Positions 9,457 through 18,300 of a stretch of DNA of 64,000 nucleotides are shown piece by piece (the stretch's first letter is position 1; every line of letters begins with the position of its first letter). The notes below the pieces were generated by a model. It had not been told where the DNA came from. It worked only from the letters and a program-made list of their open reading frames with translations, and ran no database searches. The translations under genes and the position numbers were made by a program. The stretch comes from Acidiphilium sp. (lineage in GTDB: Bacteria; Pseudomonadota; Alphaproteobacteria; Acetobacterales; Acetobacteraceae): contig JAQTXH010000008.1 in assembly GCA_028688905.1 (NCBI GenBank), forward strand, positions 1 through 64,000, read 5' to 3'.

Positions 9457-10737
9457 CTACCCGCAAGCATCAGTTTTGCGCTCGGATGACAGAATCGTCG
9501 GTCGGTTTCGTTGAATCAACGTCAAGAAAAGCGATAGTATAATGATAAAGAGCGGATACAATACGGATTTACCTTGCCAAGACAGAATAACCAGGCTGCC
9601 TACTAAAACAAAAACAGAAAGTGATTTCTCAAACACGCTTTTGCATAATTTTAATATGACTAGAGCTGCAATTCCATAAAGGATCAAAAAGTTTTGTCCG
9701 GCCAGGCTGAACATTTTCCCTATCCCGATAAATCCTAGACCACTTAACAGCAGAACCAACAAAAGAACTCCTATGGTCGCCACGACGGCAGTGACCGGAC
9801 GCCCACCGGTTGTGTCCCCTAAAACCGAAGGCAGAACTCCATCGCGGCCAAGTCCATAGACCATTCGTGAGACGCCCCACACGGCACCTGACAGATTCGC
9901 AAAAATGATTACGGCGGCAACGCCGGCGACCATCGTAACGCCTAATTTCCCCAGGGATGGTTGAGCGATCGCCACAAATGGTGAAACGTACGAACCGCTG
10001 ATATCGATATCTTGAGCGACATAGGCGATGCCAAGATAGAGGATTGACGCAATCACGAACGAGAGACCCATCGCGATTGGGTAATCCCGCGTGGGGTTTC
10101 GAAATTCTTCCGCGATGCCGGCACCAACTTCCCATCCGGTGAAGGCAAAAAATAACATCATAAAGGGTGAGGTAAGTATCCCGATGTGCGAAAAACTCGG
10201 GAAAACAATCGGTAAATGCATCGGGCGGGCGGCCGCGCTTACGATGCCAACCACCAGAAATGCCACGACGGCACCAAGCACGAGGGACGCTAACCATGCC
10301 ATCACACGGGCAGCGGCAGTTCCCGGTACCAGATGAGGTATCATGGCACAGAGGATTAAGCCGGCTGCGTAGAAACGTGGCGATCCACCGAACACGGCAG
10401 CCACATAGTGACCGCCGGTCAGCGCAATAGCCGGCAGCCCAAAAATAACCGCCCCCAGAAACAGAAGGGAAGCGATCCGCTCACCGAGGGGGCCGAACGC
10501 CCGCCGCGCGTAAGCGGATATTCCACCAGCTTCGGGATAGCGTTTGCCAAGCACTATGAAGACGCCGAGCAACGGCACGGCACAGACCCCACACGCCAGC
10601 CAGGCCGCGAAGGCGTATCCGCCCGCTTGCTCAACTGCGAGGCCAGGCAAGGTGAGAAGCCCCGCGCCGATTACGATATTCAGCATCAACGCCGTGCCGC
10701 GCACGACGCCAAGCGACTTGGCAAGGCCGTCGGTCAT
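9457..10737 (-). CDS. APC-superfamily amino acid permease (Tn3 cargo)
   Basis: A 426-residue integral membrane protein of the amino acid-polyamine-organocation family. The family N-terminal motif is NIVIGAGLLTLPGLA, followed by YPEAGGISAYARRAFG and then about eleven to twelve hydrophobic helices. FAFTGWEVGAGIAEEFRNP is the typical helix 6 region. It is the last gene of the three-gene cargo operon, 32 bases after the cupin stop, and probably imports or exports the amino-acid-like substrate or product of the neighbouring N-hydroxylase candidate. Substrate is not readable from sequence. The 3' part (9460-9720) is noticeably lower in GC than the flanking genes. Confidence 0.85.
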   Translation of the reverse strand: MTDGLAKSLGVVRGTALMLNIVIGAGLLTLPGLAVEQAGGYAFAAWLACGVCAVPLLGVFIVLGKRYPEAGGISAYARRAFGPLGERIASLLFLGAVIFGLPAIALTGGHYVAAVFGGSPRFYAAGLILCAMIPHLVPGTAAARVMAWLASLVLGAVVAFLVVGIVSAAARPMHLPIVFPSFSHIGILTSPFMMLFFAFTGWEVGAGIAEEFRNPTRDYPIAMGLSFVIASILYLGIAYVAQDIDISGSYVSPFVAIAQPSLGKLGVTMVAGVAAVIIFANLSGAVWGVSRMVYGLGRDGVLPSVLGDTTGGRPVTAVVATIGVLLLVLLLSGLGFIGIGKMFSLAGQNFLILYGIAALVILKLCKSVFEKSLSVFVLVGSLVILSWQGKSVLYPLFIIILSLFLTLIQRNRPTILSSERKTDACG

Positions 10738-10769
10738 GAGGTCTGCATCTCCGGCTGGATCATAAGCAT

Positions 10770-11087
10770 TTAGGTCAAAGCCAGTGCGAGGCGACGGAGG
10801 GCGATGAGATACGTTGCCCCGTCATCGAGGGCTTCGGATCCATGTCGGTCGCCGGCGGGAAGATTGATGACGTCACCCGGTTTGCACGTCCTCTCACCGT
10901 TCTCCCAGAAGAAGCGTACTGCTCCGCCGACGATAATCAGCGTCTCGTCGGTGTCGTGCTTATGCCAGTCGTGTAGCTTGCCGGGAGCATCCCTTTGGAC
11001 CTCGATCGATCCTTGCTCCGGCAAAATCCCGAAGATGAGGTTTGCGGGATCATTCACATCTGCCTGACCTGGGTTGATGGTGATCAT
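10770..11087 (-). CDS. small single-domain cupin (Tn3 cargo)
   Basis: A 105-residue single cupin beta-barrel. Motif 1 is visible as HDWHKHDTDETLIIVGG (two His and the Glu) and motif 2 as LPAGDRHGSEA (the third His), so a metal site is likely intact. Its start overlaps the stop of the upstream YqcI/YcgG gene by ATGA, a sign of coupled translation. Small cupins partner with heme N-hydroxylases in some pathways that make N-N or N-O compounds. By that analogy it may process the hydroxylated amino acid, which is inference. Alternatively it could be a small-molecule sensor or isomerase. Confidence 0.75.
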   Translation of the reverse strand: MITINPGQADVNDPANLIFGILPEQGSIEVQRDAPGKLHDWHKHDTDETLIIVGGAVRFFWENGERTCKPGDVINLPAGDRHGSEALDDGATYLIALRRLALALT

Positions 11088-11821
11088 GCCGCCTTCTCCG
11101 TCCGCGATTTAAGGCTGTGAAACGGACAGGCTGTCGGTTGGTTTTCCTCGTCGAGAAAATACTGGGCGAACTCGCGCGTGCTGGGATCACCGTAGCGGCC
11201 CAGTGCGGGTGATTCCGGGATGAAATCATAGGCAACGAGCCGTTTTCGAACCTTGTCAAATGCGGATTTGGCAGATGCTTCCGTACCCAGAATGTTTTCG
11301 AACACCCAGCGGGGCTGAAACGTGACCATGAGGCTGGTTGATCGACGGCTCTGCCGCAGGACATGAGCCGGTGTGTTGCAAACTACAAAAATCGGTTCGC
11401 CGGCGAATGAAAACTCCCAGCCAAGCGTATCCAAATCCTCTGGAATATCCGCCGGCCATGGGTGTGAATCCAAGGCCGCAAGATCACGTAGGAAGTTCCA
11501 GAACAACGTCCGATAAAAGGCCACATTTCGGACCGGCCCCGGTCTGGTCATCACGACGAGGGAGGTGTTGGGGCCGATGTCCCGGGCGCGAGTGAGATAG
11601 CGGGTCAGTATGGGCGCGGTTTTCGGGGCGTCCAATAGATCAGCAAAGGAAAATCTGAGTTGATTGGCGCGAAAGCCTGCAACACCGAAGATGCAGGGAA
11701 AGGGCCGCTCCTCGCTCAGCAGAGTCGTGGCAAAATCGGATAGAAGTATTCGTTGCCACGCATCGTTCTGGAATTTTTGCTCTATCTCGAACCGATCATG
11801 AAAGCCGTCCATGGTGTCCAT
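11084..11821 (-). CDS. YqcI/YcgG-family protein, GntA-like heme N-hydroxylase candidate (Tn3 cargo)
   Basis: A 245-residue member of the YqcI/YcgG family, which includes the guanidino-group N-hydroxylase GntA of guanitoxin synthesis and the heme protein DcsA that hydroxylates arginine for D-cycloserine. Family features seen are the N-terminal FHDRFEIEQKF helix, the RPFPCIFGVAGFRANQLRF block, the FWNFLRDLAALDSHPWP segment and a C-terminal CPFHSL. The frame opens at 11944, but ATG 11821 begins at the expected N-terminus and leaves a 116-base divergent intergenic region with the Lrp gene. It is the first gene of the cargo operon. Substrate is unknown; an amino acid or guanidino compound is the family-based guess. 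Confidence 0.75.
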   Translation of the reverse strand: MDTMDGFHDRFEIEQKFQNDAWQRILLSDFATTLLSEERPFPCIFGVAGFRANQLRFSFADLLDAPKTAPILTRYLTRARDIGPNTSLVVMTRPGPVRNVAFYRTLFWNFLRDLAALDSHPWPADIPEDLDTLGWEFSFAGEPIFVVCNTPAHVLRQSRRSTSLMVTFQPRWVFENILGTEASAKSAFDKVRKRLVAYDFIPESPALGRYGDPSTREFAQYFLDEENQPTACPFHSLKSRTEKAA

Positions 11822-11853
11822 CCCGTTGTTGTTTGAACGCCGGGATGGCATTC

Positions 11854-11901
11854 CAAAATGGCGCGACCAACTTGCCAAATTGGCGTAAAATTGCCATTTT
11901 G
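11854..11901. promoter_or_regulatory. nested palindromes, candidate Lrp operator
   Basis: Between the divergent cargo operon and the Lrp gene, CAAAATGGC (11854-11862) is mirrored by GCCATTTTG (11893-11901). The perfect palindrome GCCAAATTGGC (11874-11884) lies near the centre. The symmetry and location fit an autoregulatory Lrp/AsnC site controlling both directions. Confidence 0.6.
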
Positions 11902-11937
11902 ATCCAGTTCGGTCGGCTCTCAGATCAGGACGCGGAA

Positions 11938-12402
11938 ATGGCACAGGATAACGCAGGTCGCCCCAGCCGGCTTCGACTCAGCGAGGTTGATCGGAGAATT
12001 TTGGGGTTGCTCCAGCAAGACAGCCGGCGGACAATTTCGGAAATATCCGCTGCCACCGGTGTATCGCGTGCGACGGTCAGAGACCGTATCGACATCATGC
12101 GGGAGGGCGGCGTAATCCGCCGCTTCACGATCGAAATGGCTGACGATCCACCTCTTGAGAATTTTCAAGCAGGTGCGTTTCTCCACCTGGAGCTGAAACG
12201 GCCAGTATGCCGAATTGTCTATTCTGCGATCCGGGCCTGGCCTGAGTTAATGGGTTGTTGGTCGATCGCAGGTGATCTCGATATGGTCATCAGGCTGGAA
12301 ACCAATTCAACCGACGATCTCGAGAGACTGCGCGATATACTATGTCGACATCAGGAGGTGAAAACTCTGAAAACCCTCACGATTCTGCGGGAATGGTGCT
12401 GA
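11938..12402 (+). CDS. Lrp/AsnC-family regulator (Tn3 cargo)
   Basis: A 154-residue feast/famine regulator. An N-terminal winged helix-turn-helix (LSEVDRRILGLLQQDSRRTI, then ATGVSRATVRDRIDIM) is followed by an RAM-type effector-binding domain (GCWSIAGDLDMVIRLE region). ATG 11938 gives the standard N-terminus. The upstream frame to 11833 is not conserved-looking. It is divergent from the permease/cupin/N-hydroxylase operon across a palindromic intergenic region. The natural model is amino-acid-responsive control of that operon, with itself as a second target. Confidence 0.88.
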   Translation: MAQDNAGRPSRLRLSEVDRRILGLLQQDSRRTISEISAATGVSRATVRDRIDIMREGGVIRRFTIEMADDPPLENFQAGAFLHLELKRPVCRIVYSAIRAWPELMGCWSIAGDLDMVIRLETNSTDDLERLRDILCRHQEVKTLKTLTILREWC

Positions 12403-12458
12403 TCTCGCGAGCCTCAATCAGCAGCCATCGGATGTCCGGCCAACTCTGTGCGTGATTT

Positions 12459-12503
12459 GTTCACGTCTAGCGTACGTAAAATGCACTTTCGTGTCAGGAC
12501 CCC
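12459..12503 (-). repeat. Tn3-family inverted repeat, right end
   Basis: The reverse complement reads GGGGTCCTGACACGAAAG and onwards, matching the left end at 5750-5794 with two mismatches. It terminates inside the IS6 transposase frame. Confidence 0.9.
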
Positions 12504-13026
12504 TTGTATGGCGATGAGAGGCTTCGATCCTGTTGTTCAGCCGCTTGTGGGACCGATGATCGGCACTGCGGCAATCGTTGCGGAGTGCAACGTCGTAGCT
12601 TCGCAGTTTGTCGGTTACTATGACGCGCGGCTGCCCCCATCGGCGCATCAGCTTGCGGAGAAACCGTCGGGCAGCATGAGCATTGCGGCGTTTCTGGACC
12701 AGGATGTCCAGCACGTCGCCCCGGTCATCGACGGCACGCCATAGCCAGTGCGGCTCACCGCCGATGGTGATCACCATCTCGTCGATATGCCATTTGTCGC
12801 CCGCCGGCGGTCTGTCGCGCCGGATCTGCGCGGCGATCTGCGGCCCGAACCGATCGACCCATACCCGGATCGTCTCGTAACTGACCGTCACACCGCGTTC
12901 AGCCAGCAAATCTTCAACGTCCCGCAGGCTCAGGTTGAACCGGTAATAGCTCCAGACCGCGTAGGCGATCACCGATCGGGGGAAGCGATACCCCTTCAAT
13001 CGCAACGTAGAGGTCAAATCCATCAT
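12504..13026 (-). pseudogene. IS6-family transposase, C-terminus cut by Tn3
   Basis: A DDE transposase of the IS6 (IS26-like) family. KGYRFPRSVIAYAVW is the N-terminus, WHIDEMVI carries the first Asp, VIVTDKLRSY the second, and NNRIEASHRHTR the Glu. After that Arg the frame enters the Tn3 terminal repeat and reads nonsense to a stop at 12418. Roughly the last 40 residues of a normal IS6 transposase are missing. The IS6 end itself is probably the GGCATTGTCAGGTTG sequence (minus strand, 13059-13073), which also truncates the desaturase beyond. Confidence 0.88.
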
Positions 13027-13073
13027 TCCAAAGGGCTACGGGCACCGGGAGGTATCGTCAACCTGACAATGCC

Positions 13074-13512
13074 TCAGCCCGCGCATCAGATACTCGACCG
13101 CGGGGATATAGGCATATTCCAGCGCGAGCTCGGCAGTGCGGAACCAGGAAGGTGCGGCGTGAAGTACGGCGCGATAGTCGAAGCTGACCACATCCAGCCG
13201 GTCGGCATGATGGCGGAGGTGCTTTTCCTTGAGCCCGGCATACGGCGCGACGCAGGCGCCTGACATCCAGGCGAGCGCAGCGCCCAGACGATCGTTGTCG
13301 CGCGCGCGGGCAAAAATTGTGCCGTGTTCGCATTCATGGATCAGATAGGCGCTGATCGTGAGCGCGTGAGCAATCAGCAGAATTCCGCAGATCACGCCGA
13401 TTGGGCTGGCGGCAACGATAAGGGTTATGCCGCAGAACCAGCCCAACACGGCATACCCCAGTGCGGCGAGGTGGAGGACGATGCCGTCACGGTAGCGAAA
13501 GAGATCGATCAT
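13074..13512 (-). pseudogene. fatty acid desaturase-like protein, 3'-truncated by IS6
   Basis: About 146 residues remain of a membrane desaturase/hydroxylase. It starts at ATG 13512 with AGGAGG upstream and overlaps the allophanate hydrolase stop by ATGA. Two hydrophobic helices precede the first histidine box HECEHG, and the second box HLRHH follows. The third box and the rest (probably another 150 residues) were removed where the IS6 end begins at 13073. It was the last gene of the guanidine degradation operon before the insertion. Its substrate is unknown, and the di-iron site would be incomplete, so it is presumably inactive. Confidence 0.75.
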
Positions 13513-15302
13513 GTGATTGCCTCCTGAACAAATGGTGCCGTGATGCTGGCACGGTATGCGCGCCACCCCCCATAAGTTGTTATGTCGATCGCGCTCGGGA
13601 GGACACCAGGCTCGCAACAGAAGCCTGGATGGATGGAACCATCGGCGAGTTCGACCTTGCCGATGGTCATCGGTGCCGGGAGAGACGCAACGAAACCCGC
13701 GAAGGCCGCGGGGGTGAGCGACCATCGTTCGACCGCGATCGCCGTCGTGCTGGTCTCGTCGCGCACCAGCCCCGGCTTCGGCGGCGTGGTCGCGAGGGTG
13801 AACAGCCGGTAGGCTGGCGCGGTCGTCGTCGCATCTTCCAGGATCGCTCCACGCTCGGTTAGTTCATGGTTGAGCATCATGCCGGACAGATGCGCGCCGG
13901 CGACGACGAGGGAAATGCGCTCATCGACAGGGCGGGAAAGGCTGGTCGCCGGTTGCGCCCGGCTCGCTCCGGCACCCGCGCCGAGAGCGTGATGCAGCGC
14001 ATCGGCGAGGTAAAGCAGTGCCCTGTCGGTGAATGCGGGACCGATCAGGGTCATGCCGAACGGCAATCCATCGGGGCGGAAGCCGGCCGGAAGCGCCACC
14101 GCCGCGAGATCGAGCAGGTTCACGAAATTGGTGTAGCGTCCCAGCGTAGCATTGCGGACCACAGGCTGAGCGCGAAGTTCGGCCACGGTGAAAATCGTCG
14201 GACTGGTCGGCAGCAACAGCGCATCGATGCGTGCGAGGATTGTGTCGGTCCGCTGGCGCAGCGCCTGCAGGCGGGTCGCGGCGAGGAAGGCATCCGCCGC
14301 ATCGAAGCGTTCGGCCCCTTCGATGATCGCGGCGACCACGGGGTCCATCGCGTCGGCATGGAAGCGGAAGAACGGGCGGATTCCGGCGAGGCGCTCGGCG
14401 ACGAAGGCATCCTCGTAGAGGAGGGCCGCCGCCGCGCGGAACGGCGCGTAGTCGATCTCCACCAGCGTCCATCCCAGCGCGGTGGCCTGGGCGAGCGCCG
14501 ATTCGTGCAGGGCAGCGTAGGCGGCATCGTCGGCGAAGACCCGCTCGTCGGGGGCGAGAATGCCGATGCGGGGGAGGGAGGGCAGGGCGATGTCTGCCGG
14601 GGCGCGGCTGTAGGGATCGTCGGGGTCATGGCCTTCGGCGATCGAGAGGATCGTTGCCGCATCGGCGGCGGAATTGGCGAAGATGCTGACGCAGTCGAGG
14701 CTCTGACAGGCCGGCACCACGCCGCTGGCCGGAACCCGTCCGCGCGTCGGTTTCAGGCCGATCACATTGTTGAACCCGGCGGGGATCCGGCCTGAACCAG
14801 CGGTATCGGTACCGAGTGCGAAGACGCAGATCCCCGTCCCCGCCGCGACCGCCGATCCCGATGAGGAGCCGCCCGAGATGTATTCGCTGCCGAACACCGA
14901 GCGCGGTGCGCCGTACGGCGATCGCGTGCCGTTCAGACCGGTGGCGAACTGGTCGAGATTGGTCTTGCCGAGCGGAATTGCCCCTGCCGCGCGCAGGCGC
15001 GCCACGACCGTGGCATCCTGCATCGGCATGTAGGAGAAGGCGGGGCAGGCCGCCGTCGTCGGCAGTCCGGCGACATCGATGTTGTCCTTCACCGCGAAGA
15101 CCATGCCGGCGAGCGGCAAGGTGGGGTCGATCAGCGCGGCTTCGGCCAACAGGTCGGCGCGCTCGCGCAAGGTGATGAAGACTGCGGGATCGGGATAGGC
15201 GAGGGCGCGGTCGTACAACATCGCCACCAGATCCGGCACGGTCAATTGCCCCTCGCCGATCATCCGGCGCAGGACCGCGATTTCGAGCGGATCGGGGATC
15301 AT
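13509..15302 (-). CDS. atzF: allophanate hydrolase
   Basis: A 597-residue allophanate hydrolase splitting allophanate to ammonia and CO2. The N-terminal amidase-signature domain (about residues 1-430) has the catalytic Lys in FAVKDNIDVAG and the Ser-rich GGSSSGSAVAAG with GTDTAGSGRIPA. The C-terminal domain (about 455-597) is the second allophanate hydrolase domain (GAHLSGMMLN, then PGLVR and the YGGWRAYR end). Its start overlaps the carboxylase stop by ATGA (15299-15302). In this riboswitch-led operon it completes guanidine breakdown to ammonia and CO2. Confidence 0.95.
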   Translation of the reverse strand: MIPDPLEIAVLRRMIGEGQLTVPDLVAMLYDRALAYPDPAVFITLRERADLLAEAALIDPTLPLAGMVFAVKDNIDVAGLPTTAACPAFSYMPMQDATVVARLRAAGAIPLGKTNLDQFATGLNGTRSPYGAPRSVFGSEYISGGSSSGSAVAAGTGICVFALGTDTAGSGRIPAGFNNVIGLKPTRGRVPASGVVPACQSLDCVSIFANSAADAATILSIAEGHDPDDPYSRAPADIALPSLPRIGILAPDERVFADDAAYAALHESALAQATALGWTLVEIDYAPFRAAAALLYEDAFVAERLAGIRPFFRFHADAMDPVVAAIIEGAERFDAADAFLAATRLQALRQRTDTILARIDALLLPTSPTIFTVAELRAQPVVRNATLGRYTNFVNLLDLAAVALPAGFRPDGLPFGMTLIGPAFTDRALLYLADALHHALGAGAGASRAQPATSLSRPVDERISLVVAGAHLSGMMLNHELTERGAILEDATTTAPAYRLFTLATTPPKPGLVRDETSTTAIAVERWSLTPAAFAGFVASLPAPMTIGKVELADGSIHPGFCCEPGVLPSAIDITTYGGWRAYRASITAPFVQEAIT

Positions 15303-18300
15303 GCCGCGGCATCCATGGCGATCACCGCCAGGCGCTGGCCGGCACGAACCACCTGACCGGGCGAAGCTGCGACCGAGACGACGACGCCTGACACATCCGC
15401 CGGCACCTGGACTTCCATTTTCATCGATTCCACGATCATCAGCGACTCTCCGGCCACGACCCGATCGCCCGGTCCATGCAGAACCTGCCAGATGCTGCCG
15501 GGCACCGGTGCGGCGACGCCCCGGTTGCCCGGGGCGAGGGGGGCCTCGGCGGTGATCGGCGCGATTTCGGGCAAGGGCGCGGTATCGAGTCCGGCTTCGG
15601 CCCAGGCGGCGCGCTCGGCGGCGAAGGCCGTGCGCTGGCGGGTCTGGAAGCCAGCTATGCCGGCGGCGTTCGCGGCGACGAACGCCTCATGCGCCGCAAG
15701 GGAAAAACTCCCCTCCTCGATCGCGATCGGGTAGCGACCATAGGGGAACGCGGCACGGGCCTCGACAAGCTCCGCCTCCGTCACTGGGTGGAATCGCAGC
15801 CGGTCGAAATTGCGCAGCAGGCACGGGGTGTCGCCGAACGGCGGTCTACCGTTGGGGAAGCTGTTCCACATCTGGATCGTGCGGCCGAACAGCTGGTAGC
15901 CGCCCGGTCCCTCCATGCCATAGACGCAGAGATAGGCACCGCCGATGCCCACCGCGTTCTCCGGCGTCCAGGTCCGGGCGGGGTTGTATTTGGTGGTGAC
16001 CAGCCGGTGGCGCGGGTCGATGGGGGTGGCGACCGGGGCGCCGAGATAGACGTCGCCGAGGCCGAGGACGAGGTAATCGGCGTCGAACACGATGCGCCGG
16101 ACATCGGCTTCGGACTCAAGACCGTTGATGCGACGGATGAATTCGACATTGTCGGGGCACCAGGGGGCGTCTTCGCGCACGGTCTCCTGATATTTCTGCA
16201 TCGCCAGCAGCACCGCGCTGTCCTTCCACGACAGCGGCAGGTGGACGATGCGCGAGGGCACGACCATACCGGCGGGATCGGGCAGCACGGGTTCGAGGGC
16301 GCGGATCAGCCCGAGCAGGGTGGCGCGGTCGAGGCGGGCGGGGTCGAAATGGACCTGCAACGAGCGGATGCCGGGGGTGAGGTCGATGATGCCGGGCAGA
16401 TTCTGCTCGGCGAGGGCGCGTTGCAGGGCATGCGCGCGCAGGCGGAGTGCGAAATCCAGCGTCATCGCGCCGAATTCGATCAGGATGTTTTGATCGCCGG
16501 CGCGGCGGATGGTCATTGTGTCTGAACGGTGCAGGATGATCGGGTCGGAATCGGCGCGGGTGAAATGGACGATGTTGCCGGGGCGGAGCTGGCCGAGTTT
16601 CCACAATTCGTCGGCGGCGATCACGCCGGGACAGACGAAACCGCCGAGCGAGGGACCGTCCGGGCCGAGCAGGATCGGCATGTCGCCGGTGAAATCGACC
16701 GCGCCGATCGCGTAGGGCGTGTCGTGAATGTTGGAGGGATGCAGGCCGGCATCGCCGCCATCCGCCCTTGCCCAGGCGGGTTTCGGGCCGATCAGGCGCA
16801 CGCCGGTGCGGGCGGAATTGTGGTGGACCTCGTAGGGGGCGGTGAACAGGGTCGCGATGTCGGCTTCGGTGAAGAAATCGGGTGCGCCGTGCGGGCCGGG
16901 GATGAGGGTGATCTGCCAGTTGTCGGTGATCGGGTCGGGGATGGGGGGCCTTGGGATTGCCGGGGTCGTCGGGGCGTCGGCGAGGCCGATGACATCGCCG
17001 GTTCGCAACGCGCCGGTGGCGTGGCCGCCGAAGCCGCCGAGGGTGAAGGTTGCGGTCGAACCGAGGTAATCGGCGGCGGCGAAGCCACCGGCGACGGCGA
17101 GATAGCTGCGCTGACCGGGCCCGGTGATGGTCCCCAGCGCGAGGGTCTGGCCGGGTTCGATGGTGACGGCGGTCTCATGCGGGATCGGTACGCCGTCGAT
17201 GCTCGCTTCCAAGGCCGCACCGGTCAGTGCGATGATGGCCCGGCCGCGAAACCGCAGGCGCGGGCCGGTAAGGGTGCATTCCAGCACGGCGGCGTCGGGT
17301 TCGTTGCCGAGGATGGTATTGGCGCGGGCGGCGCTGCGTGCGTCCATCGGGCCGCTCGGCGGAATGCCGACATGCCAGTAGCCGCGCCGTCCCGGGATGG
17401 ATTGCAGCGAGGATTGCGCGCCGGGGTCCAGCACCCGGACGCTGCGCGAGGGGGCTGCATGGTCCGCGAGGCTGCGGGTGGTCATGGTGCCGGCGCGGAA
17501 GTCGGGCCGGGCGAGGGCGGCGATCAGATAGTCGCGGTTGGTGGCGACGCCGTGGATCGTGGTGGCGGCGAGGCCGCCGCGCAGGCGGTCGATGGCGGCG
17601 TCGCGGGTGGGGCCGGTGGCGATCAGTTTGGCGAGGGTGGGGTCGTAGAACGGGGTGATCGGCGTGCCGGGTTCGATCCAGGTGTCGATTCGCAGATCGT
17701 CGGCAATGCTTGCGGCAGGAACGCTTGCGGCGGGGAAGTGGGCGGCGGTGATCCGGCCGGTGGCGGGGGTGAAATCATGGGCGGCGTCTTCGGCGTAGAG
17801 GCGGGCCTCGATCGCGTGACCGGCGGGCTGGACGCGCGGCAGGGTGAAGCCGCCGGCGGCCTGGCGGATCATCCATTCGACCAGATCGATGCCGTATATC
17901 GCCTCGGTGACGCCGTGCTCGACTTGCAGGCGGGTGTTCACCTCAAGGAAATGGAAATCGCCGGTGGTCTGGTCGTAGACGAATTCGACGGTGCCGGCGG
18001 AGGTGTAGTCGACGCTGGAAGCGAGGGCGCGTGCGGCCTCCTCCATCGCGGCGATCGTGGCGGCCTGGATCTGGGGCGGCGGGGATTCTTCGATGATTTT
18101 CTGGTTGCGCCGCTGCAAGGAGCAATCGCGTGCGCCGAGGGTGAGGATGGACCCCGCGCCGTCGCCGAAGATCTGGACTTCGATGTGGCGGGCGTGTTCG
18201 ACGTATTTTTCGAGAAACAGCGCCGCGTCGCCGAAATTGGCGCGGGCGAGGTGGGCGATGGCGTCGTACCGGGCGGCAAGTTCGGCGGCATCGCGGCAGA

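Larger units (their letters stand above)
5750..12503. mobile_element. Tn3-family transposon with metabolic cargo
   Basis: The boundaries are inverted repeats of about 45 bases, GGGGTCC(A/T)GACACGAAAG... at 5750-5794 and its reverse complement at 12459-12503, with two mismatches. Inside are tnpA (minus) and tnpR (plus) with a res-like region between them. The cargo follows: an APC permease, a cupin, a YqcI/YcgG-family protein (all minus) and a Lrp-type regulator (plus). The total is 6.75 kb. The flanking five bases differ (TGACT on the left, TTGTA on the right). The left end interrupts an AAA ATPase gene and the right end an IS6 transposase, so no target duplication survives. Confidence 0.9.

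Noticed and set aside
5745-12508. A five-base target duplication of the Tn3 element
   Set aside because: The flanks TGACT and TTGTA do not match in either orientation.
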